Source: a bacterium
GTDB taxonomy: Bacteria; Eremiobacterota; Eremiobacteria; Baltobacterales; Baltobacteraceae
Length of the DNA: 11,966 nt
Assembly: GCA_021781095.1 (NCBI GenBank)
Contig: JAJXXM010000248.1
Span: forward strand, 1 to 11,966
Direction: 5' to 3'
The notes below the pieces were generated by a model. That model was not told the DNA's origin and ran no database searches. It saw nothing but the letters and a program-made list of their open reading frames with translations. The translations under genes and the position numbers were made by a program. Of the stretch, positions 1 through 5,888 are shown piece after piece; within the stretch, counting starts at the first letter, position 1; the number at the start of each line of letters is the position of its first letter.

Positions 1-37
1 GCTGCGACAAGTCGCGCACAGGAGAGGCCTCGGATGC

Positions 38-781
38 TTGGAAAGCAAGCTGGAAGAGATGGCAGAGATTTCCACCGGTAACCCCGTCGGCGATAAAGGA
101 GCCTTCGTGCGCGATATGTTCGCGACGATCGCCCCCCGCTACGACCGCGCCAATCGCGTCCTCACCGGCGGGCTCGACGAGATCTGGCGGCGCCGGGCGA
201 TCGCCCTTCTCGCGCCGGCGAAGGGCGCCCGGCTTCTCGATCTCTGCTGCGGCACCGGCGATCTCAGCTTTCACCTGCTCCGCCACGACGGTGCGGCTCG
301 CGTCACCGGCATCGATTTCTGCGAGCCGATGCTCGCCCAAGCGCGCGAACGCGCGCGACGCGCGGGCATCGAGGGCGCCGAGTTTCTCGAAGGCGACGTC
401 ACCGCGCTGCCGTTCCCGGACGAATCGTTCGACGGCGCGATCATGGGTTTTAGTTCGCGCAATATCGTCGATCTCGACCGCAGCCTGCAAGAGATTCGTC
501 GCGTGCTGCGCCCCGGCGCGCGCTTCGTCAATCTCGACGTGAGCAAGGCGCCGAATCGCTTGTGGAAGCGCGCGTTCGATTTTTATTTTTACGGCGTGGT
601 CCCGACGCTGGGCGGCTGGATCGGCGGCTCGAAAAGCGCGTACTCCTACCTTCCGCAATCGCTCGTCAACCACCCCAACGCTCCCGCACTCCGCGATCGC
701 TTCACCGAAGCCGGCTTTCTCGACGCCGGGTATCTCGCATTGATGGGCGGCTCCATCGCCGTGCATTACGGAACGCGATGA
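38..781 (+). CDS. ubiE: Demethylmenaquinone/ubiquinone C-methyltransferase (UbiE/MenG)
   Basis: Predicted cytoplasmic SAM-dependent enzyme that C-methylates the quinone ring late in menaquinone or ubiquinone synthesis. The 247-residue length is normal for the family. Visible signatures are the N-terminal block FATIAPRYDRANRVLTGG, SAM motif I DLCCGTGD at residues 68-75, the acidic GIDF motif about 25 residues later, LPFPDESFDGAIMGFSSRN, and the C-terminal YLPQSL and GGSIAVHYGT blocks typical of UbiE. The start is uncertain. TTG at 38 lies 10 bases after GGAGAGG (21-27), and ATG at 59 (residue 8) is an alternative without a well-spaced ribosome site. The frame is open to the window edge, so an upstream start is not excluded. 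The stop overlaps the next gene's ATG by four bases (ATGA), suggesting translational coupling to the quinone-tail synthase. The sequence does not show which quinone is made. Confidence 0.95.
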   Translation: MESKLEEMAEISTGNPVGDKGAFVRDMFATIAPRYDRANRVLTGGLDEIWRRRAIALLAPAKGARLLDLCCGTGDLSFHLLRHDGAARVTGIDFCEPMLAQARERARRAGIEGAEFLEGDVTALPFPDESFDGAIMGFSSRNIVDLDRSLQEIRRVLRPGARFVNLDVSKAPNRLWKRAFDFYFYGVVPTLGGWIGGSKSAYSYLPQSLVNHPNAPALRDRFTEAGFLDAGYLALMGGSIAVHYGTR

Positions 782-1731
782 TCGACGCCGTGCGCGACGA
801 TTCGTCGCTCTCCCTCGCCGTCGAGACTTTTTTCCGCTCGACGTTTTCCACCGATAATCCGCTGATTACCGAGGCGGTGAAACGCATGCTCGCGGCGGGT
901 GGAAAGCGGTTGCGTCCGCGCATCACGTTGCTCGCCGCGCAGGCCTGCGGCGGCGATCCGATGTCGCACCTCTATCTCGCGGCGTATATGGAGCTCATTC
1001 ACGTCGCAACTCTCATTCACGACGACGTCGTCGATAACGCAACCTTACGGCGCGGCGTCAATGCAACCGCGGTCGACTACGGCAATCGCATCAGCGTCCT
1101 CGCGGGCGATTATCTCTTCGCCTGGATCTTCAAAAACGTTACCGCAAATTACGCCGCACCGATTCCGCACATCCTTTCGGCGACGCTCGCCGATATCTGC
1201 GACGGTGAGGTGCTGCAGTTGCGCGCGCTCGGCGATTTAAGCACCAACGTCGCGCAGTACACCGAGGTCGCCGAAAAAAAGACCGCCTCGCTCTTCGCAG
1301 CCTCGGCGGCGTGCGGTGCGATCGCGGCGGGCGGAAACGACGAACTCGTGGAGCGCTTGCGCGCGTTCGGCCGCTGGTACGGCATCGCGTTTCAAATGAA
1401 CGACGATGTACTCGATCTGACCGCCGACGAGGCACGTATCGGGAAACCGGTCGGCAACGATCTACGCGAACGAAAGATGACGATTCCGTTGATCTGCGCG
1501 CTCGAACGCGGAGACCGCGACTTTTTCGACCGCATCTCTCGTTTCTATGCCGGGTCGGACGGCGAAGCCGAGATTCCGGCGATCGTGGCGCTCATCGGCG
1601 AGCAGGGCGGCGTGGAAACGACCAAGCGGCTCCTCAACGAGGCGCTCGACCGCGCCGGGGCCGAACTCGACGCCCTTCCTTCATCGACGGCACGCACGGA
1701 AATGCGCGCGCTCGTCGAATCCTTGCGCTGA
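778..1731 (+). CDS. ispB: Long-chain trans-polyprenyl diphosphate synthase (quinone side-chain)
   Basis: Class I E-type prenyltransferase of 317 residues that condenses isopentenyl diphosphate units to make the isoprenoid tail of the respiratory quinone. The substrate-binding GGKRLRPR is at residues 41-48, the first Asp-rich motif DDVVD at 82-86, and the second DDVLD at 209-213. KKTASLFAASAACGA and GNDLRERKMTIPLI are also family blocks. The fifth residue before the first Asp motif is Ala77. In this family a small residue there is linked to long products (roughly C35 or longer), as in IspB/HepT, whereas aromatic residues stop at C15-C20. I chose ATG 778 because it overlaps the ubiE stop as ATGA and because the conserved sequence begins there. 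The frame extends upstream to 562, but that part is translated ubiE sequence in another frame. Exact chain length cannot be read, so the symbol is approximate. Confidence 0.94.
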   Translation: MIDAVRDDSSLSLAVETFFRSTFSTDNPLITEAVKRMLAAGGKRLRPRITLLAAQACGGDPMSHLYLAAYMELIHVATLIHDDVVDNATLRRGVNATAVDYGNRISVLAGDYLFAWIFKNVTANYAAPIPHILSATLADICDGEVLQLRALGDLSTNVAQYTEVAEKKTASLFAASAACGAIAAGGNDELVERLRAFGRWYGIAFQMNDDVLDLTADEARIGKPVGNDLRERKMTIPLICALERGDRDFFDRISRFYAGSDGEAEIPAIVALIGEQGGVETTKRLLNEALDRAGAELDALPSSTARTEMRALVESLR

Positions 1732-1755
1732 CACCTCAGAACGGAGCCGCACCCT

Positions 1756-2010
1756 ATGTACCTGCACCCCATCCTCGCCTTCATCGACATGCCGATCTTG
1801 ATCGGGATCGTCGCGCTCGGGGCGCTGCTCTTCGGCGCCGACAAGCTCCCGAAGCTCGCGCGCAGCGCCGGGCAAGCGAAGAAAGAGTTCATGCTCGGCC
1901 AGATGGAAGCCGATGAAATCGCCGCGAAAGCGCGCGAGGAGGCCCGCGCCAAGAGCGAGGCCGCAGCGAGCGCCGAAGCCGCAGCACCCCCTGCCGAACC
2001 CAAGCCGTAA
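1756..2010 (+). CDS. tatA: Sec-independent protein translocase subunit TatA
   Basis: Small (84-residue) Tat component that oligomerises around TatC to pass folded proteins across the cytoplasmic membrane. It has one N-terminal membrane helix (about residues 8-26), then the hinge and amphipathic helix FGADKLPKLARSAGQAKKEF, which matches the usual FGPKKLPELGRSLG pattern. A charged Ala/Glu-rich cytoplasmic tail ends in Pro/Lys. GGAG at 1743-1746, nine bases before ATG, is a plausible ribosome site. It sits 24 bases after the prenyl synthase and 21 bases before tatC. Only one TatA/B-type gene is present, so this may be a minimal TatAC system in which one protein serves both roles, unless tatB lies elsewhere. 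A likely local client is the Rieske protein encoded downstream. Confidence 0.93.
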   Translation: MYLHPILAFIDMPILIGIVALGALLFGADKLPKLARSAGQAKKEFMLGQMEADEIAAKAREEARAKSEAAASAEAAAPPAEPKP

Positions 2011-2031
2011 CCGGTCGCGACGCAGCGCTCG

Positions 2032-2811
2032 ATGATCGCCTCGCCGGAACCGGCGCACGATCCCGAGTGGGATCCCAAGGAGATGCCCTTCACCGAGCAT
2101 CTCCGCGAACTCCGCTCGCGCTTGCTCGTTTCGATCGCCGCCGTCGGCGCGATCTCGCTTCTGCTGTTCTGGCCCTCGCAATACGCGATTCCGTGGCTGG
2201 TGCGCGCGTATTTTCACGGCATCACCCTGCACGCGTTCGGGCCCGCCGACGTCATCCTCACCGAATTTAAGTTTTCGATCGTCGGCGGCATCGTCTTCGG
2301 GCTGCCGGTTCTGCTCTACGAAATTTGGATGTTCGTCGTGCCGGCGATCCATCCGCGCACCCGTCGCATGGTCTTCGCGTTTATCGCGCCCTCGATCGGG
2401 CTCTCGCTCCTCGGCCTCGCGTTCGCGCACTTTATCGTGCTTCCGCGCGTCGTCGCCGCGCTCGTCGCCATCACCGATAAGGTCGCGACGCCGACCTTCG
2501 GCCTCTCGCAAACGCTCGGCTTCATCCTCATACTCCTCGGTCTCTTCGCGTTGATTTTTCAGACGCCGATCGTCTTGGTAGCCCTCGCTCGGTTGGGAAT
2601 CGTCAACGCACCGATGCTCATGCGCTTCCGGCGACAAGCGCTCTTTGCGTTCTTCGTCGGTGGAGGGATCGCCGCTCCCGACGGCAACCCGGTCACGATG
2701 GCGCTCCTCGCGATTCCCATGTACGTCCTCTACGAAGCGAGCATTTGGGTGATCGTCGTGCTGGAGAAGTCGTGGCGTCGCGGTGACGGTGGGGCGTACG
2801 GTCGCACGTGA
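2032..2811 (+). CDS. tatC: Sec-independent protein translocase subunit TatC
   Basis: Multi-spanning receptor of the twin-arginine translocase, 259 residues as expected, with about six hydrophobic helices. The N-terminal signature MPFTEHLRELRSRLL (residues 18-32) contains Glu26, which aligns with the signal-binding Glu of the IELR motif in E. coli TatC. FKFSIVGGIVFGLPVLLYE leads into the first cytoplasmic loop. There PAIHPRTRR (residues 104-112) has Thr110 where most TatC proteins carry the second signal-binding Glu (E. coli E103, in KHERR). ATG 2032 has no clear Shine-Dalgarno. Met18 at 2083 is a poor alternative because AAGGAG abuts it with no spacer and the conserved motif would be at the extreme N terminus. 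The C-terminal tail is basic and cytoplasmic. Part of the quinone-Tat-cytochrome operon. Confidence 0.95.
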   Translation: MIASPEPAHDPEWDPKEMPFTEHLRELRSRLLVSIAAVGAISLLLFWPSQYAIPWLVRAYFHGITLHAFGPADVILTEFKFSIVGGIVFGLPVLLYEIWMFVVPAIHPRTRRMVFAFIAPSIGLSLLGLAFAHFIVLPRVVAALVAITDKVATPTFGLSQTLGFILILLGLFALIFQTPIVLVALARLGIVNAPMLMRFRRQALFAFFVGGGIAAPDGNPVTMALLAIPMYVLYEASIWVIVVLEKSWRRGDGGAYGRT

Positions 2812-2818
2812 ACCACCG

Positions 2819-4165
2819 ATGACCGAAACCGTTAGAAACCTCTACGCCGACTTTATCCGAACCTTCGGAAACGTGCTCTTTGCCGTTTCGCTCTTCGTCG
2901 TCTGGGGGATTCTCACGCTGATCGGCGTCATCGTCGACCAGGGGAAGGCGCCGAGCGCCTACTACGCGGCGTACGCCGCGCCGATCGCGCGCGCGATATT
3001 ACGGCTCGATTTCAACAACGTCTACCACAGTTGGTGGTACGTCGGCATCATCGCGCTCATCCTCACGTCGCTCGCAGTCTGCACGTTCAAACGCGTCATT
3101 CCCGCACGCTTGCCCGCATTACGCCCGGTCAAAATCGACGCGATTCCGCTCCACGCGACCATCTCGGTCGCCGCACCGGTCGAGCGCGTGCGCGAGAGCG
3201 TCGAGCGCTTCTTCACGCAGCGCGGCTTTCTCGTGCGCAATCGCGAGTTCGGCGGCACCGAATGGAGCTTCGCCGACAAACAAAATTGGGCGCGTCGCGG
3301 CGTGCTCGTCGCACATCTCGGTTTCGTCATCATCGCCGCAGGGACGACGCTTTACTGGGCGTTCGGGTTCTCCGGCGACACCGCGATTCTCACCGGACAG
3401 ACGGTAACGATCCCGCGCAGCGGCGCGACGATTCACCTCGATCGCTTTCGCTATCGCATCGATCCGATCGCCACCAAAACCGGCATCGTCTACCAACCGA
3501 TCGACTACGTCTCGCACGTGACGGCGAGCGGGAAAGACGGCGTCGCGCATCCGTACGTCATTCGCGTCAATCATCCCATCACGATCGACGGCACGAACTA
3601 CTACCAATCGAGCTACGGCTTCGCCGTGCGGTTCGCGCTGCTCCATAACGGCCGCCTCGCCTCGCTCTCGCAGCCGCTCTATGCCGGCGATTCGCTGAAA
3701 ATTCCCGGCACGTCGCGGAGCATCGAATTCTTACGATTCGTTCCGACGATGGACCCGCAGACGAAGATGCCCTCGCCCGATCCGCGCATCGGGAACCCGG
3801 CGGTCGCTCTCTCGCTGGTTCGCAACGGCGCGAACGAAGGCGCGGCGCTCGTGCTCATGCATCGCACCGTCGACGTCGGCGACGGTTGGAGCGTGCGCCC
3901 GGAGCGCTACCTCATGTTCACCGGCATCCAATACCGCTACGATCCCGGCGTCGCATTGGTCGGCATCGGCGCGTTCGTGCTCCTCGTCGGGCTCATCATC
4001 TCGTTCTATTTTCTGCCGGCCCGCTTTTACGTGCGAGTCGATCCCCACGGCGAAGGTGCGACGGTTGGCTTGGCCGCTACGACGGTGAAGGGTTACGATA
4101 TCTTCGCGGAGGAGTTCGGAACGCTCGTCGAGCGTTTACGGAGCTCGCTGCAATCAGGAGGCTGA
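2819..4165 (+). CDS. resB: Cytochrome c biogenesis protein ResB (Ccs1, system II)
   Basis: Membrane partner of CcsA in system II cytochrome c maturation. Together they bring haem across the membrane and attach it to reduced CXXCH apocytochromes. The protein has 448 residues. Two N-terminal helices are visible (FGNVLFAVSLFVVWGILTLI and WWYVGIIALILTSLAVCTFK). A third follows RRGVLVAHLGFVIIAAGTT, whose His166 corresponds to a conserved family His. A large beta-rich periplasmic region comes next, then a final helix ending SFYFLPARFYV. That layout is typical of ResB. I chose ATG 2819, seven bases after the tatC stop. A GTG at 2783 in the same frame would overlap tatC and adds nothing conserved. 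No Shine-Dalgarno is obvious, so coupling to tatC is likely. The expected client is the cytochrome c domain fused to cytochrome b downstream. Confidence 0.93.
   Translation: MTETVRNLYADFIRTFGNVLFAVSLFVVWGILTLIGVIVDQGKAPSAYYAAYAAPIARAILRLDFNNVYHSWWYVGIIALILTSLAVCTFKRVIPARLPALRPVKIDAIPLHATISVAAPVERVRESVERFFTQRGFLVRNREFGGTEWSFADKQNWARRGVLVAHLGFVIIAAGTTLYWAFGFSGDTAILTGQTVTIPRSGATIHLDRFRYRIDPIATKTGIVYQPIDYVSHVTASGKDGVAHPYVIRVNHPITIDGTNYYQSSYGFAVRFALLHNGRLASLSQPLYAGDSLKIPGTSRSIEFLRFVPTMDPQTKMPSPDPRIGNPAVALSLVRNGANEGAALVLMHRTVDVGDGWSVRPERYLMFTGIQYRYDPGVALVGIGAFVLLVGLIISFYFLPARFYVRVDPHGEGATVGLAATTVKGYDIFAEEFGTLVERLRSSLQSGG
4156..4161 (+). promoter_or_regulatory. Strong Shine-Dalgarno of ccsA
   Basis: AGGAGG lies inside the end of resB, five bases before ATG 4167. 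It is the best ribosome-binding site in the window and fixes the ccsA start. Most other genes in the cluster have weak sites or rely on overlap. Confidence 0.8.
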
Positions 4166-4166
4166 C

Positions 4167-5090
4167 ATGATCCACGGTATGCCCATCGACGAGGTGCTGC
4201 TCGTCATCGCGATCGCTTCATATATCGTCGGCGCGCTCGCGCTCTTCGGCTTCTTCCTCTCGCGCGTGCCGTTTCTCCGAAACCTCGGTGCGACGCTCGC
4301 CATCCTCGGCGCGGTCGCACAATTCGCGCAATTGGTCGCGCGCTACGAAATCTCGCATATCTGGCCGCTGCTGAACCTCTACGGTTCGCTCTCGCTCTTC
4401 TCGGCGATGTCGGTCGCGATTTTTGTGGTCTTCGCCTTTCGCTACCGGCTCTGGTTCGCGGGCGGCTTCGTCCTCGCGCTCGCCGCGATGTTCCTCACCT
4501 ACGGCGTCACCTGGAACGAGGGCGTGATGCCTCCGGTGCCGTCGTTGCAATCGTACTGGGCGAAGGTCCACGTGCCGATCGTCGTGACCTCGTATGCAGC
4601 CTTCCTCGTCTCCTTCGTGCTCTCGGCGCTCTATCTGGTTCGCTATTACGTCGAACGCCGTCAGGGCGCCGCGATGATGCTCTCCGCCTCGGTCGAACCC
4701 GCCGGCGCGGGAGCCGGCGCCGGCACCGCAACGATCGCCGGGCCGAACGACGGCATCTCGGGGTGGCTCGCTTCCTTGCCGACCCTTCCGCAGCTCGACG
4801 TGCTCGTCTACCGCTCGGTGGCGGTAGGTCTCCCCTTGCTCACGCTCGGCATCATCACCGGCGCGATGTGGGCGAAAGAGGCGTGGGGCGCCTATTGGCA
4901 GTGGGATCCCAAGGAGACCGCAGCGCTCTTTTCCTGGATTATCTACGCCGCCTACATGCATCTCCATACCCGCAACCACTGGCGCGGGCTCCGGACGAGT
5001 TGGGTGAGCGTCATCGGCTTCGTCTCGATTATTTTCTGCTACCTCGGCGTCAATATCTGGATCAGCGGCCTCCACAGCTATAAGGTCTAG
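4167..5090 (+). CDS. ccsA: Cytochrome c biogenesis protein CcsA/CcsB (system II haem handling)
   Basis: Haem-handling protein of system II, 307 residues with about eight hydrophobic segments. The diagnostic tryptophan-rich (WWD) motif WGAYWQWDPKET occupies residues 240-251, followed by YAAYMHLHTRNHWRG. His135 (AKVHVPIV) and His271 (RNHW) sit where the family has its external haem-ligand histidines. The block LPQLDVLVYRSVAVGLPLLTLGI before the WWD region is also characteristic. A Gly/Ala-rich low-complexity stretch (EPAGAGAGAGTATIAGPND, about residues 173-191) separates the first five helices from the WWD region and looks like a flexible linker. The start is supported by AGGAGG five bases upstream, one base after the resB stop. 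ResB and CcsA are separate proteins here, not the fused form seen in some epsilonproteobacteria. Confidence 0.95.
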   Translation: MIHGMPIDEVLLVIAIASYIVGALALFGFFLSRVPFLRNLGATLAILGAVAQFAQLVARYEISHIWPLLNLYGSLSLFSAMSVAIFVVFAFRYRLWFAGGFVLALAAMFLTYGVTWNEGVMPPVPSLQSYWAKVHVPIVVTSYAAFLVSFVLSALYLVRYYVERRQGAAMMLSASVEPAGAGAGAGTATIAGPNDGISGWLASLPTLPQLDVLVYRSVAVGLPLLTLGIITGAMWAKEAWGAYWQWDPKETAALFSWIIYAAYMHLHTRNHWRGLRTSWVSVIGFVSIIFCYLGVNIWISGLHSYKV

Positions 5091-5188
5091 CGAATACCGG
5101 AAGGCGTCGCTAGTCGTAGGGAGGCCAGGTTCCGCGCGGGTAGAATCCGCCCATATCACCCTCTTTGATAAATTTGCAGGAGAGCATC
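5091..5188 (+). promoter_or_regulatory. Longest gap in the cluster, possible internal promoter for the bc genes
   Basis: This 98-base gap between ccsA and the Rieske gene is the only sizeable break in the plus-strand cluster. It contains TAGAAT at 5141-5146, which resembles a -10 box, and an AT-rich patch around 5165-5175 that stands out in this GC-rich DNA. No good -35 element is seen 16-18 bases upstream of either, and there is no terminator hairpin after ccsA. A separate promoter for the Rieske/cytochrome b pair is possible but only weakly supported. Confidence 0.3.
5178..5184 (+). promoter_or_regulatory. Shine-Dalgarno selecting the GTG start of the Rieske gene
   Basis: AGGAG (5178-5182) sits six bases before GTG 5189. 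This favours GTG over the in-frame TTG at 5165, which would place the ribosome site inside the coding sequence. Confidence 0.7.
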
Positions 5189-5860
5189 GTGTCGAAAGCT
5201 GGAGACGCCTCATCGGGCGTCCACCGTGGTGCGCCCAGCGCCTACGACGACCCCGGAACCCCCGAAGAGATCACACGCCGCCGCTTTATGGCGAACGCCA
5301 CCTTGGCGATCGGCGGAGTCATCGGCCTCTCGCTGGCGATCCCGATCGTCGGCTCGCTGATTCCCGATGCAAACTCGAAGGGCATCTGGTCTCCGCTCGA
5401 CGCGAAAGAGTACGCACTGCTCGACAGCGCGACCTCGACGCCGATCAAACTCGACTTCACGCTCAAAGGCAAAGATAATTATCTCCCCGAGCAAGACTCG
5501 CCGGAGTACGTCTGGGGCATCAAAGTCGATCCTGCAAAATTTGAAGCGAAGCGCCCGAACCTCTTCAAGAAAGGTTCGCCCGCCGGCGTTCCCTACGACG
5601 TCATTACGATGAACTTCGTCATCATGTCGCCGATCTGTCCGCACCTCGGCTGCCGTTTCAACTGGAACGCCACCGCGAACAAATTCCTCTGCCCGTGCCA
5701 CGGCTCGCAATTCAATTTCGACGGCACGCACGAGGCGGGCCCCGCGCCGCGCGGCCTCGACCCGTTGCCGCTGCGCGATCAGAACGGCAAGGCCGACGTG
5801 ATGTGGATTCACTACCGCTCGACGACGCCCGATCGCATCGTCATCTCCTACCTCGCGTAA
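5189..5860 (+). CDS. qcrA: Rieske [2Fe-2S] protein of the cytochrome bc complex, Tat-targeted
   Basis: Electron-transfer subunit that takes one electron from quinol at the Qo site and passes it to cytochrome c. The protein has 223 residues from GTG 5189. An N-terminal twin-arginine motif TRRRFM (residues 29-34) is followed by a hydrophobic helix (about 36-58) that probably stays as the membrane anchor. The cluster-binding boxes are CPHLGC (150-155) and CPCHGS (168-173). By family rules Cys150, His152, Cys168 and His171 bind the cluster, and Cys155-Cys170 form the disulfide. The Pro loop GPAPRGLDPLPL follows. Two changes stand out: the usual CTHLGC has Pro151, and the Tyr two residues after the box II Ser is Phe175. 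Both are seen directly; a lower redox potential is inferred. It pairs with the cytochrome b-c gene 28 bases downstream. The symbol is approximate (qcrA/petC). Confidence 0.95.
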   Translation: MSKAGDASSGVHRGAPSAYDDPGTPEEITRRRFMANATLAIGGVIGLSLAIPIVGSLIPDANSKGIWSPLDAKEYALLDSATSTPIKLDFTLKGKDNYLPEQDSPEYVWGIKVDPAKFEAKRPNLFKKGSPAGVPYDVITMNFVIMSPICPHLGCRFNWNATANKFLCPCHGSQFNFDGTHEAGPAPRGLDPLPLRDQNGKADVMWIHYRSTTPDRIVISYLA

Positions 5861-5888
5861 CCGCACGGCACTGACAAGGAAGAGCGAT

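Noticed and set aside
562..777. N-terminal extension of the polyprenyl synthase frame back to 562
   Set aside because: The extra 72 codons are out-of-frame ubiE sequence, very Arg-rich and without homology features. The ATG at 778 with the ATGA overlap is a better start.
1681..2637. A 318-codon open frame on the minus strand opposite tatA/tatC
   Set aside because: Its product is low-complexity Arg/Asp/Glu-rich sequence with no family features. It lies opposite clearly recognisable tat genes, the usual shadow effect of high GC third positions.
2066..4917. An 18-base exact repeat, AGTGGGATCCCAAGGAGA, at 2066-2083 (tatC) and 4900-4917 (ccsA)
   Set aside because: Both copies encode W-D-P-K-E in frame within conserved or near-conserved regions of unrelated proteins. 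In GC-rich DNA with biased codons this is best explained by chance protein similarity, not a repeat element.
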